Shown here piece after piece: positions 48,405-60,175 of a stretch of DNA of 64,000 nt. Below the pieces are notes generated by a model. It ran no database searches, was not told the DNA's origin, and was given only the letters and a program-made list of their open reading frames with translations. This DNA comes from Prochlorococcus sp. AG-412-J13. Its GTDB lineage: Bacteria > Cyanobacteriota > Cyanobacteriia > PCC-6307 > Cyanobiaceae. The position numbers were made by a program, and so were the translations under genes. Where the stretch lies: positions 1 to 64,000 of the forward strand of contig QCLE01000011.1 in NCBI GenBank assembly GCA_003214815.1, given 5' to 3'. Position 1 is the stretch's first letter. Every line of letters starts with the position of its first letter.

Positions 48405-48979
48405 TCAACTAATTTAGTGGATTCATATAAATTATTCTCTTTAACAATATCGATTAATGAAGTTGGTAAATTAGAATAATTAAAGTTTGACCTGAGCTTA
48501 GAACTTGAAATGTTTGGGATTTTTATGGTTGAAATCTTAAATTTCACTTTATAAGTTTCTAACATTTTAAGAGTATTTGATTCAACAGGATATCCCTCTC
48601 TTAAAATTACTAAAAAACTAACCTCATCAGTAATTTTATCAAAATTTTTCCAGAAGAAAATATCTTTAATTAAATCGCTCCCAATAACAAAATCTAAATT
48701 ATTTAATTCATAAATTCTTTTACATTTTTTAATTGACTCTACTGCCCATTGGCTACTAACACTTTGATTAAATAAAATTTTAGGATTATCTAAATCTTCA
48801 ATAAGGGTTTTTAATAAATGGCTACGAATTGAGAGATCCTCTTTGTGATTTTTGTTGGGGTTGTTACTAACATAACCAATTGTAAAAGCATATATTTTGG
48901 ATAATTCTTCAAGTATTTTTTTATGTCCAATGGTAGGTGGATCTGCGCTGGTACCAAATAATGCAATGCTTTTTCCCAT
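48401..48979 (-). CDS. nadD: Nicotinate-nucleotide adenylyltransferase
   Basis: NadD adenylates nicotinate mononucleotide, the step before NadE. The 192-aa nucleotidyltransferase has the N-terminal GTSADPPTIGHKKIL (residues 9-23, class GxFDPxHxGH, with PPT in place of the usual residues), DFVIGSDLIKD, and ISSSKLRSNF near the C-terminus, where the family has ISSTxIR. It overlaps nadE, and the GTPase gene lies 7 bases upstream. Confidence 0.92.
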   Translation of the reverse strand: MGKSIALFGTSADPPTIGHKKILEELSKIYAFTIGYVSNNPNKNHKEDLSIRSHLLKTLIEDLDNPKILFNQSVSSQWAVESIKKCKRIYELNNLDFVIGSDLIKDIFFWKNFDKITDEVSFLVILREGYPVESNTLKMLETYKVKFKISTIKIPNISSSKLRSNFNYSNLPTSLIDIVKENNLYESTKLVE

Positions 48980-48986
48980 TTAAGTT

Positions 48987-50228
48987 TTAAGGCAGAATGC
49001 TAACAAATTTATTATTTAAATTTCTATTTGAAAAATATATATTTATGTGGTTAAAAATATCTGGGTCATTAAAAGTCATATTTTGGATCATAATAGCTGG
49101 TTCTATAAAAGAAGCTTTGCTTCTTATAAATATCTCTTTTGCTGCTAATTTCCCTAGGGTTCTTGTAGAATATACTGCGATTGCTGCTTGAATAATTGCT
49201 ATGGGTCCATAGGGTAATAATGAGAGCCCATTAGTGAAAGGTGCCGATAATAAAATTACTTTTTTAATAAGGTTGAAAGAGGAATTGAAGCCGACTTGAG
49301 TGACTCCCAAGTATAAATTATTAATGGATATATTTTTAAATATTTTTCTTGCAGATTTACCTTTCAACTTTAAGCCGTAAATCTTACTTAATTCGCTAAT
49401 CAATGCAGTATCAAGAGCGAAACTACCAGCAACATCAAATAAAATAAAAGGATTAAGAGCTACTGCGGATGCCTTTATAGTCGAAAATTTACCAATAGTT
49501 GATTGAGCTAATTTCTGCCTTCTTTTCAATCTTTGCTCTTTTATCTGCAAAAACAATTTGTCAGCTAGTTGAAGTGAATTAAGTGTTAAAAATATCTCAC
49601 CATATTGATTTATTATTTTTGTTAGATAATTTTTAATGTTTATTCCATTATTAATAATTATTGGAATATTTAAGTCTTTTGGAAGCTTAGATTTGATATT
49701 TTCCTTAATTTCTTTTAAGTCACTTTTATTAAAAAGATCAATTTTATTCAAAATTATAATTATTTTTTTCCCATCTTTAATTAAGGAGCTAATTTTTTTT
49801 AATTCATTTCTATTTACATCTCCCGAAACTATAAATAAAATAAGATCTGAATGATTTATGTAAGAGTAAACTGTATCTGGGGATTTAATATTGCAGCAAT
49901 CAAATCCTGGAGAATCTATCAACTCTACACTGCTGAGTGTTTGATCTTGAAGGGGCCACGGTTCAACTTGTATTTCTCTTGTGGTCCCATTGATAATATT
50001 TGTTTTGAATATATTTTTTTTTAGTAAAGAATTTAAAACAGAAGATTTTCCTACGCCTGATTTACCATATACGCCAATTCTTATTTTTTTTTCTTTGAGC
50101 CTAACAAGTTGTTGATTAAAAGAAATTATTTCTCTATTAAAAAAACTTTTTTCATAGTTGGTAAGATCAATAGTCTCCCACCAATTTTTTAAATGTAAAT
50201 AATTTTTATTAATTTTCAATTGTTTCAT
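48987..50228 (-). CDS. Membrane-associated GTPase with DUF697-like C-terminus
   Basis: The 413-aa protein has an Era/Obg-like GTPase domain (G1 GVYGKSGVGKSS about 52-63, G3 DSPGFD, G4 LNKIDLF) and a C-terminal region with hydrophobic segments (ASAVALNPFILFDVAGSFALDTALISELSKIYG; LLPYGPIAIIQAAIAVYS) resembling DUF697. Cyanobacterial GTPases of this type are predicted to sit at the membrane; the function is unknown. It lies in a minus-strand run CNNM-GTPase-nadD-nadE with gaps of 7 bases or less. Confidence 0.87.
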   Translation of the reverse strand: MKQLKINKNYLHLKNWWETIDLTNYEKSFFNREIISFNQQLVRLKEKKIRIGVYGKSGVGKSSVLNSLLKKNIFKTNIINGTTREIQVEPWPLQDQTLSSVELIDSPGFDCCNIKSPDTVYSYINHSDLILFIVSGDVNRNELKKISSLIKDGKKIIIILNKIDLFNKSDLKEIKENIKSKLPKDLNIPIIINNGINIKNYLTKIINQYGEIFLTLNSLQLADKLFLQIKEQRLKRRQKLAQSTIGKFSTIKASAVALNPFILFDVAGSFALDTALISELSKIYGLKLKGKSARKIFKNISINNLYLGVTQVGFNSSFNLIKKVILLSAPFTNGLSLLPYGPIAIIQAAIAVYSTRTLGKLAAKEIFIRSKASFIEPAIMIQNMTFNDPDIFNHINIYFSNRNLNNKFVSILP

Positions 50229-50231
50229 GAC

Positions 50232-51209
50232 TTATTTCTTCCACCAACCAGCTATTACAGATAACACAGCTTCTGCACCAATAATCCCCACGAATCCCCC
50301 AAATTCATCTACTACTACTTTTACTCCATTATGATTCTTGTCAAATCTTGTTAATAATTGATCTGCCTTAATCATTTCGGGAATGTAGTCAACAGGTTCG
50401 CAAATTTCTGATAAAGATTTTTTATTCTCCCCATTAATTAATTCTACTAACATTTTTTCACGCTTAACTACACCTTGTATTTTGTCAACTTTATCTCCCA
50501 AAATAACCCACCATGGAGATTTATCAGACATTATAAGTTTTGAAATTTCATCAAGATTGGAAGACCCATCAAGACAAGGTGCTGATACTCTGGGGATCAT
50601 TAAGTCTTTAGCTTTTAAGTCATTTAATTGGAAAACCTTAAATATCATTGCTGCCTCATCAGCTTCTATTAAACCTTTTTGACTCCCAATTTTTGCCATT
50701 TGTCTAATTTCCTCTTCATCAGTTGAAATTTCATTTTCTGCAGTAATAACTGGAAAGATTTGTTCGATTAATATTAAGAATGGCCTCATTAAGATATTTA
50801 ATATTCTCAAGATAGGAACGGATAATAAAGCTATTTGAACTGAAAATCTTGTACCAAGAGCTTTCGGAAGAACTTCTCCTACTAAAACAACTAATATATA
50901 AAAAACAATTGAAAATAAGGTTAAGCCATAACTACTATTAATTACCAATGCTCCGTATACGCCTAAAATAAGACTTCCAATTATGTTAAATCCATTATTT
51001 GTAATAGTAATTACAGTTAGTGTCCTTCCAAGGTGTTTTCTGAGTTTAAGTAGTTGATTGGCAGAACTTTTTGGCTTTTGTTTTGAGGCTATTTCTAAAA
51101 TTCTAATTGAATTCACAGCTAAAAAAGCCGCCTCTACTCCCGAACAACATGCTGACCCAATTAAAATTATTATTATAAGTAAAATTAAGGCGTAAACACT
51201 TGGTTCCAT
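50232..51209 (-). CDS. CNNM/CorC-type membrane protein with CBS domains
   Basis: The 325-aa protein has an N-terminal DUF21 (CNNM) transmembrane domain of about four spans (residues 5-30, 60-85, 90-115, 125-150) and a cytoplasmic CBS pair (DLKAKDLMIPRVSAPCLDGSSNLDEI; VDYIPEMIKADQLLTRF, then GVKVVVDEFGGFVGIIG). Relatives export Mg2+ or Co2+ or are called hemolysin-like. The C-terminal CorC/HlyC domain is absent, giving a short version. It is 3 bases upstream of the GTPase gene, possibly its operon mate. Confidence 0.9.
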   Translation of the reverse strand: MEPSVYALILLIIIILIGSACCSGVEAAFLAVNSIRILEIASKQKPKSSANQLLKLRKHLGRTLTVITITNNGFNIIGSLILGVYGALVINSSYGLTLFSIVFYILVVLVGEVLPKALGTRFSVQIALLSVPILRILNILMRPFLILIEQIFPVITAENEISTDEEEIRQMAKIGSQKGLIEADEAAMIFKVFQLNDLKAKDLMIPRVSAPCLDGSSNLDEISKLIMSDKSPWWVILGDKVDKIQGVVKREKMLVELINGENKKSLSEICEPVDYIPEMIKADQLLTRFDKNHNGVKVVVDEFGGFVGIIGAEAVLSVIAGWWKK

Positions 51210-51283
51210 TAAAATAGATTAGGTACTAAATCTGTTTTAATTCATTCTTCCATTTTTTTCTAAAACACGCCAATACTCAATTT

Positions 51284-52609
51284 ATGTTTAAACCCGACAA
51301 TAAAGTTTTTGAAGAAAGAAGAGAAAGTTTCCTAAATAAATTAGGGGGAAAAGCTGCTATTGTCCCGGGGGCTAATCTTGTAAAGCATCATGCCGATTGT
51401 GAATATCCTTTTAGACAAGATAGTAATTTTTGGTATTTAACCGGTTTCGATGAGCCAGATGCAATCGCTCTTTTCCTATCGCATAAGCCAAAGGGAGAGA
51501 GATTTATTATGTTTGTTGCTCCTAAAGATGTTATAAGCGAAGTCTGGCATGGCTTTAGATGGGGTTTAGAAGGCGCTGAAAAAGAGTTTAATGCGGATAA
51601 GGCTCACTCAATAAATGAATTAAGAGATTTACTCCCAGCTTACATAAATGGTTCTGATGAACTTGTTTTTTCAATTGGTAAGCATCCATTAATTGAGAAA
51701 TTAGTACTTGAGATATTTTCACAACAACTTGACAATCGCTCAAGATTAGGTTTTGGTGCAAATTCTATAAAATCTCCAGCAATTTATTTAAATGAGATGA
51801 GATTAATTAAAAGTGAATTTGAAATTAAGAGAATTAGAGAGGCTGTACAAATTTCAGCCGAAGCTCATGAACTAGTTAGAGAATCTATCTCATCAAAGAT
51901 AAATGAAAGACAAATTCAGGGTCTTCTAGAGGGATTCTTTTTGGAAAAAGGGGCGAGAGGACCAGCTTATAACTCTATTGTTGCTTCAGGAGATAATGCA
52001 TGTATTTTGCATTACACTTCAAATAACTCGCCTTTGAAGAAGGGAGATTTATTGTTGGTTGATGCTGGCTGCTCACTAACCGATTATTACAATGGAGACA
52101 TAACAAGAACTTTTCCAATAGGTGGTAAATTTTCTAATGAGCAAAAAGTTATCTATGAAATTGTATTGAGTGCTCAGAAAAATGCAATTAAAAGTGCCAT
52201 AAAGGGATCTAATTCTAGTGCTGTTCATAATGTTGCTTTAACAATTTTGATAGAAGGATTAAAAGAAATTGGTTTATTGTCTGGCAGTACTGAGGAGATA
52301 ATTGAGAATCAATCTTATAAACATCTTTATATGCATAGAACTGGACATTGGCTAGGCTTAGATGTTCATGATGTTGGTGCATACAGAATGGGAGACTATG
52401 AAGTACCATTACAAAATGGAATGATTCTTACGGTAGAACCTGGAATCTATATAAGTGATAGGATCCCAGTCCCTGAGGGACAACCCCTTATAGACGAGAA
52501 ATGGAAAGGCATAGGGATAAGAATAGAAGATGATGTTCTGGTCACAGATACAAAACCAGAAGTGTTAAGTATTGCTGCACTAAAAGAAATTTCTGATTTA
52601 GAATTTTAA
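51284..52609 (+). CDS. pepP: Xaa-Pro aminopeptidase
   Basis: The enzyme removes N-terminal residues before proline. The 441-aa protein has the N-terminal AMP_N domain (DCEYPFRQDSNFWYLTGFDEPDA) and the creatinase fold. Two-metal ligands are Asp260, Asp272, His355 (GHWLGLDVHD), Glu385 (TVEPGIY) and Glu415 (RIEDDV). Start ATG. It is divergent from the CNNM gene and followed by a probable terminator. Confidence 0.95.
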   Translation: MFKPDNKVFEERRESFLNKLGGKAAIVPGANLVKHHADCEYPFRQDSNFWYLTGFDEPDAIALFLSHKPKGERFIMFVAPKDVISEVWHGFRWGLEGAEKEFNADKAHSINELRDLLPAYINGSDELVFSIGKHPLIEKLVLEIFSQQLDNRSRLGFGANSIKSPAIYLNEMRLIKSEFEIKRIREAVQISAEAHELVRESISSKINERQIQGLLEGFFLEKGARGPAYNSIVASGDNACILHYTSNNSPLKKGDLLLVDAGCSLTDYYNGDITRTFPIGGKFSNEQKVIYEIVLSAQKNAIKSAIKGSNSSAVHNVALTILIEGLKEIGLLSGSTEEIIENQSYKHLYMHRTGHWLGLDVHDVGAYRMGDYEVPLQNGMILTVEPGIYISDRIPVPEGQPLIDEKWKGIGIRIEDDVLVTDTKPEVLSIAALKEISDLEF

Positions 52610-52612
52610 GAT

Positions 52613-52642
52613 TTGACTTATCTAGTCAATAGATTTATTTTT
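52613..52642 (+). terminator. Probable terminator after pepP
   Basis: TTGACT and AGTCAA (52613-52618 and 52624-52629) form a perfect 6-base stem with a 5-base loop, followed by a T-rich stretch (TAGATTTATTTTT). It begins 3 bases after the pepP stop and lies just before a small gene. Confidence 0.5.
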
Positions 52643-52663
52643 CTATAAGGTTAAAGCTCAAAA

Positions 52664-52822
52664 ATGAATAAGTCCGATTCATATGATTCTAAACTTTCTC
52701 AAGCAAGAGGCTTAGCTAGTCAACTTGGCATGTTCGCAGAAGAAAACGATATCCCTAAAGATCTTTGGGATTCATTGGAAGCGACTATTTATGACTTTTA
52801 TGAAGTTTCTCATGATAGATAA
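52664..52822 (+). CDS. Small hypothetical protein (52 aa)
   Basis: A 52-aa acidic protein read from ATG 52664: NKSDSYDSKLSQARGLASQLGMF, then AEENDIPKDLWDSLEATIYDFYE, ending VSHDR. It has no hydrophobic stretch and probably folds as two helices. I do not recognise a family. Codon use looks ordinary for this genome. It follows a likely terminator, so it probably has its own promoter. The function is unknown. Confidence 0.65.
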   Translation: MNKSDSYDSKLSQARGLASQLGMFAEENDIPKDLWDSLEATIYDFYEVSHDR

Positions 52823-52928
52823 AAATCTTATTTAGAAGGTATCCATAACTAAAATCAAGAAATTCTGAATAAATTAATCAAAATGTGACCATAAACTGAT
52901 AAATTATTTATTGAACATAAATAAGTGA

Positions 52929-53405
52929 ATGAACTCATCAGATAAGTTAAATCAAAATTCAACAGAAAAAAAGGAAAAAAACAGTGATCCCCAAAACTCT
53001 AACAATCCTTCTCCTAATTCTGGAATGATGGGTGCTACAGCTGTATTAGCAGCTGCAAAAATTGATGAAGATGGTGTACCTACTGGTTACACCCCTAAAC
53101 CCGACGAGGGAAGGTTTATAATTAAAGTATTGTGGTTACCTGATAATGTAGCTTTAGCAGTCGATCAAATAGTAGGTGGAGGCCCAAGCCCTCTCACTGC
53201 TTATTATTTTTGGCCAAGAGATGATGCTTGGGAAAAATTAAAAAGTGAACTAGAGTATAAAGGTTGGATTACAGATAACGAAAGAGTAGAAATATTGAAT
53301 AAAGCTACAGAAGTAATAAATTATTGGCAAGAAGAAGGTAAAACAAAAAAACTAGAAGAAGCCAAATTAAAGTTTCCCGAAGTAACTTTTTGTGGAACCG
53401 CTTAA
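52929..53405 (+). CDS. ycf65: Ribosome-associated protein PSRP-3/Ycf65
   Basis: PSRP-3 is an extra 30S ribosomal protein of cyanobacteria and plastids. The 158-aa protein has a Ser/Asn/Gln-rich N-terminal ~60 residues, then the conserved core [48 protein letters not shown] and [18 protein letters not shown]. The long low-complexity N-terminus is notable but is common in picocyanobacterial versions as I recall them. It converges with atpC with 3 bases between. Confidence 0.93.
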   Translation: MNSSDKLNQNSTEKKEKNSDPQNSNNPSPNSGMMGATAVLAAAKIDEDGVPTGYTPKPDEGRFIIKVLWLPDNVALAVDQIVGGGPSPLTAYYFWPRDDAWEKLKSELEYKGWITDNERVEILNKATEVINYWQEEGKTKKLEEAKLKFPEVTFCGTA

Positions 53406-53408
53406 ATA

Positions 53409-53813
53409 TTAGTTCTTTGCAGCTTGAATCCTAGCCTCAGCCTTCGTAACCTCTTTCAAGGCTTTAATTTTCTCTGGATTTTTTGCATTTTCAGAAAATT
53501 TGCTAATTGCTAATTTTGCTTTTTGAAGATCTTGTTCAGCATTTTGAACATTAATCTCAGAGCCAATTTCAGCATTGTTTACTAAAACTATGACTTCATC
53601 TGATTCAATTTCAGCGAAGCCTCCCATTAGAGCTATTGATTTCCACTGGGAATTCATTCTTAGCCTTAAAACGCCAATATCTATAGCAGTAACTAAAGAG
53701 ATGTGTCCTGGCAGTATACCAAGTTGACCAGTAGTACTAGGAAGGATTACTTCTTCAGCTTCGCCTTGATAAACATTTTTATTAGGAGCTAAAACTTTTA
53801 GAGAAATTGCCAT
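53409..53813 (-). CDS. atpC: ATP synthase subunit epsilon
   Basis: Epsilon couples the central shaft to the c-ring and inhibits ATP hydrolysis. The 134-aa protein has the N-terminal beta-sandwich ([41 protein letters not shown]) and C-terminal helices ([17 protein letters not shown]). It lies 40 bases after atpD on the minus strand, as the second gene of the beta-epsilon operon that cyanobacteria keep apart from the main atp operon. Confidence 0.96.
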   Translation of the reverse strand: MAISLKVLAPNKNVYQGEAEEVILPSTTGQLGILPGHISLVTAIDIGVLRLRMNSQWKSIALMGGFAEIESDEVIVLVNNAEIGSEINVQNAEQDLQKAKLAISKFSENAKNPEKIKALKEVTKAEARIQAAKN

Positions 53814-53853
53814 TAATTTAAAATTATTGAAGGTTAAATATATATTCAGATAT

Positions 53854-55317
<1,464 letters not shown>

Positions 55318-55336
55318 TTATTGATTGGTGATAAAT

Positions 55337-55509
55337 AGCTGAGTTTAAACAGCTCATAATGCGAAAATACTACCACCTCATGGGTAGATTCGTTAAATGG
55401 GTTCGGCCACCCGCACAGTTTAAGTATGGTTTAATTGCCGCTTTGCAGATTATGTTGTTGATGATACGGATGGAGAACTTCTCTTTCCACTTTTATGACG
55501 CAAAGCGTC
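55337..55509. promoter_or_regulatory. Short dyads in the atpD-groES divergent spacer
   Basis: Two inverted repeats are visible. AGCTG/CAGCT (55337-55354, loop 8) encloses the 8-base palindrome GTTTAAAC. GACGC/GCGTC (55497-55509, loop AAA) ends 24 bases before the groES ATG. The classic CIRCE element (TTAGCACTC-N9-GAGTGCTAA) was not found. Either dyad could be a heat-shock or light-response site; the function is unproven. Confidence 0.35.
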
Positions 55510-55533
55510 TCAATCATGATCCTCCATTAATCT

Positions 55534-55845
55534 ATGGCAGCTGTTTCACTTACAGTCTCTACAGTAAAACCACTGGGAGATAGAATATTTATTAAAGTTT
55601 CCGCATCTGAGGAAAAAACTGCTGGGGGCATACTTTTGCCTGATTCAGCTAAAGAAAAACCACAGGTTGGAGAAGTTGCTCAGGTAGGCCCTGGCAAACT
55701 TAATGACGATGGTTCTCGACAAACTCCAGAAGTGAGTATTGGCGATAAAGTTTTGTACAGCAAATATGCTGGAACAGACATCAAATTGGGAGGAGATGAA
55801 TATGTCTTGCTCTCAGAAAAGGATATCTTAGCTGTAGTAAGCTAA
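55534..55845 (+). CDS. groES: Co-chaperonin GroES
   Basis: GroES caps the GroEL ring. The 103-aa protein has [38 protein letters not shown] (mobile loop included) and [29 protein letters not shown]. Start ATG. It is followed by groEL after 51 bases on the same strand. Confidence 0.98.
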
Positions 55846-55869
55846 AATATTTGTTTCAAAAATTATTAA

Positions 55870-57534
<1,665 letters not shown>

Positions 57535-57567
57535 CTAAACAATAATTATTTAATTAAGTTTTTAAAT

Positions 57568-57594
57568 GGGATCATTCAAATTGGTCCCTTTTTT
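57568..57594 (+). terminator. Rho-independent terminator after groEL
   Basis: GGGATC (57568-57573) and GGTCCC (57583-57588) pair in 6 bases (one G-U) around a 9-base loop, followed at once by six T. It lies 33 bases after the groEL stop and is the clearest terminator in the window; secG ends just beyond on the other strand. Confidence 0.75.
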
Positions 57595-57603
57595 ATTCAA
57601 ATT

Positions 57604-57831
57604 TTATGAAATCCAACCAGCGCTGAGAATAATTGCGAGAGATAAAAATATCACTAAAAAAGTCCAAGTTATTTTATTTAGAGAGGCTTCTGCACTACTA
57701 GCGCTGTTGAACATAGAGCTTCCACTTGCAGCTATTCCTCCCATTCCATCCCCCTTTGGACTATGAAGTAAAACTAAGAGAATGAGAAGAACTCCAGTAA
57801 ATACCCATACCCAACTAATAGTTTGAATCAT
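57604..57831 (-). CDS. secG: Preprotein translocase subunit SecG
   Basis: SecG is a small SecYEG partner. The 75-aa protein has two hydrophobic segments (ISWVWVFTGVLLILLVLLHS and TWTFLVIFLSLAIILSAGW) joined by a Gly/Ser-rich loop (SPKGDGMGGIAASGSSMF), the SecG pattern. It lies 23 bases after gpmI on the minus strand, so probably cotranscribed. Confidence 0.93.
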   Translation of the reverse strand: MIQTISWVWVFTGVLLILLVLLHSPKGDGMGGIAASGSSMFNSASSAEASLNKITWTFLVIFLSLAIILSAGWIS

Positions 57832-57854
57832 TGCTTAAAAGACTTTTATTAACT

Positions 57855-59477
57855 TTAAACGTGTTGAACCACCTTATTATAACCTTTTAATTCAATTTCT
57901 TGAATAAGTGATTTACCTGTCATCTCTCTTGGTATTGGGAGATTTAATAATTGCAATAAAGTGGGAGCAATATCTGCTAAGCCGGCATCATCTCTTAAAT
58001 TAATTTCATTTCCCATATTTGGGATTTTTCTTTTTTCACCTTCAATCAAAATCAATGGAACTTTATTTATTGTGTGTGCTGTCCATGGTTCTCCTTCAGG
58101 TCCTTTCATTACCTCTGCGTTACCATGATCGGCTGTAATAAGCATGCTGCCACCCATTTCTCCCGTAGCATTAACTATTTGACCTATACATTTATCTACT
58201 TTTTCTATGGCTTTAATTGTTGCATCCATGTTTCCTGTATGACCAACCATATCAGGGTTGGCAAAATTGATTACTACAAAAGCATAATTTCCACTTTTAA
58301 TTGCTTTAGAGCAACTAATAGTTAATTCCTCAGCAGACATTTCAGGTTCCATATCATAAGTTGCGACTCTTGGAGATGGAATCAAATGTCTCTCTTCTCC
58401 AGGTAAAGGAATTTCAACTCCTCCATTGAAAAAGTATGTTACGTGAGGATATTTTTCTGTTTCCGCGGTCCTGTATTGCTTCAGTCCGTTTTCTGAAACT
58501 ATTTGGCCTATAAAATTATTGAGTGATTCAGGAGGAAATGCAACTTTAACGGGAAATTTCTGATCATATTGAGTAAAAGTGACAAAATTTAGATTTGGAT
58601 AATTTTTTCTTTCAAAGTCTGAGAATTCTTGGATTGAGAGGGATTTTACTATTTGTCTTGCTCTGTCTGGACGAAAGTTAAAGCAAATCAAACTATCCCC
58701 ATCTTTAAGATAGTTTTCAGACATTCGTATGGGCTCTATAAATTCATCGGTTATGTTTTTGGCATAATTTTTTTCTATGTAATCCTGAGGAGAAATATTT
58801 GTTATTTGAATATCTGGATCAGTCAAATTAGCATATGCTTTTTCTGTTCTATCCCATAAAAGATTTCTATCCATTATCCAGTATCTTCCGCATATGGAAG
58901 CTATTTCGCCTGTATTAAATTTTTTTATACATGATTCTATTTGATTTACATATTTAGAGGCACTTTTTGCAGGAGTATCTCTCCCATCGGTAATAATATG
59001 GATTGCAACTTTTTTGATTTCATTATCAGATGCCCATTTTATTAAACCTAATAAATGATCAATATGACTATGTACTCCTCCATCAGAACATAATCCAGTG
59101 ATATGCAAAGTAGAATTATTTTTCTTTAATGAATCAGCCATCTCTTTTAACTCATTAACTAAGCCTAACTGATTATTTTTTACAATATTTGAAATCCTTA
59201 CAAGTTCTTGTTGTATTATTCTTCCAGAACCAATGGTAAGATGCCCTACTTCTGAATTGCCCATTTGACCATCTGGGAGTCCTACATCAGATCCACTAGC
59301 ACTTATTAGGGTGTGGGGATAAGCATGCCACAATGAGTCCATAATTGGTGTACTGGCACGTTCTATGGCATTATCTATTTTTTCTTTTCGATATCCCCAT
59401 CCGTCTAGTATTGCAAGAACTACAGGGCTCTGAGGAACACTTAATCTTTTTATATTTTTGCTGCTAATCTTTGACAT
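57855..59477 (-). CDS. gpmI: 2,3-bisphosphoglycerate-independent phosphoglycerate mutase
   Basis: GpmI interconverts 3- and 2-phosphoglycerate. The 540-aa protein has [10 protein letters not shown] (Asp25) and the catalytic Ser75 in [14 protein letters not shown], with [19 protein letters not shown], and the C-terminal metal stretch [20 protein letters not shown] and [12 protein letters not shown] ~15-residue N-terminal extension precedes the usual start of the family. It precedes secG on the same strand. Confidence 0.97.
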   Translation of the reverse strand: MSKISSKNIKRLSVPQSPVVLAILDGWGYRKEKIDNAIERASTPIMDSLWHAYPHTLISASGSDVGLPDGQMGNSEVGHLTIGSGRIIQQELVRISNIVKNNQLGLVNELKEMADSLKKNNSTLHITGLCSDGGVHSHIDHLLGLIKWASDNEIKKVAIHIITDGRDTPAKSASKYVNQIESCIKKFNTGEIASICGRYWIMDRNLLWDRTEKAYANLTDPDIQITNISPQDYIEKNYAKNITDEFIEPIRMSENYLKDGDSLICFNFRPDRARQIVKSLSIQEFSDFERKNYPNLNFVTFTQYDQKFPVKVAFPPESLNNFIGQIVSENGLKQYRTAETEKYPHVTYFFNGGVEIPLPGEERHLIPSPRVATYDMEPEMSAEELTISCSKAIKSGNYAFVVINFANPDMVGHTGNMDATIKAIEKVDKCIGQIVNATGEMGGSMLITADHGNAEVMKGPEGEPWTAHTINKVPLILIEGEKRKIPNMGNEINLRDDAGLADIAPTLLQLLNLPIPREMTGKSLIQEIELKGYNKVVQHV

Positions 59478-59614
59478 ATTTAGATCAAATTCATTTTTAA
59501 CTGATCCAACCTTAAATTTAGCTCTAAACGTTACTCTTTAACAATTTATATTTAACATAGTTAGCTTTTGCTAATTTATGAAAATATTAGACGACTTTTA
59601 TTTATTAATAAATC

Positions 59615-60175
59615 ATGTCCAAGAAAACAAAAAAGATCGTAATACTTACTGAAGTTGAGCTTAGAAAGACTATTTCACGTTTAACGTCCGAAATTATCGA
59701 AAAAGTAACAAAACTGGATAACCTTCTATTGGTTGGCATTCCGACTAGAGGAATTGAGCTGACTAAAGTACTAGAACAGGAATTATTCTCTAAGACAGGT
59801 TTAAGAGTTAGAAAAGGAACAATTGATCCAACTTTTTATAGAGATGATCAAAATAGAGTTGGAACTCGTCTAATACAAGCTACAGATATTCCAACTCCTA
59901 TTGAGAAAAAAGAAATTCTTTTAATAGATGATGTAATTTACACAGGAAGAACAATTAGAGCTGCTGTGGATGCTTTATATTCATGGGGCAGGCCTCAAAG
60001 AGTGATGTTACTAGTAATGGTAGATAGAGGTCATAGAGAATTACCTATTCAACCAGATTTTTGTGGTAAAAAAGTGCCTACTAGTAAAATTGAAAGTATT
60101 AGTTTACGTTTAAAGAATGTTGATAATGAAGAAGGAGTTTTTTTGAATAGCTTGCTTTCAGAAGATATTTCCTAA
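59615..60175 (+). CDS. pyrR: Bifunctional pyrimidine regulator/uracil phosphoribosyltransferase PyrR
   Basis: The 186-aa protein is a type I phosphoribosyltransferase of the PyrR family: LLVGIPTRGIELTKVL, the PRPP motif ILLIDDVIYTGRTIRAA, and GHRELPIQPDFCGKKVPTS. In Firmicutes PyrR attenuates pyr mRNA; in cyanobacteria it may act only as an enzyme, and there is no pyr gene next to it. Its 3' end overlaps the convergent Hsp70-like gene by 18 bases. Confidence 0.93.
   Translation: MSKKTKKIVILTEVELRKTISRLTSEIIEKVTKLDNLLLVGIPTRGIELTKVLEQELFSKTGLRVRKGTIDPTFYRDDQNRVGTRLIQATDIPTPIEKKEILLIDDVIYTGRTIRAAVDALYSWGRPQRVMLLVMVDRGHRELPIQPDFCGKKVPTSKIESISLRLKNVDNEEGVFLNSLLSEDIS

Noticed and set aside
55399-55415. 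tRNA-like GGTTCGGCCACCC segment
   Set aside because: No acceptor stem, anticodon arm or D-arm could be placed around it; no tRNA gene was found anywhere in the window.
55359-55583. 74-aa open frame across the groES leader
   Set aside because: It overlaps the real groES start in another frame, shows no domain, and its codon use does not match the neighbours.
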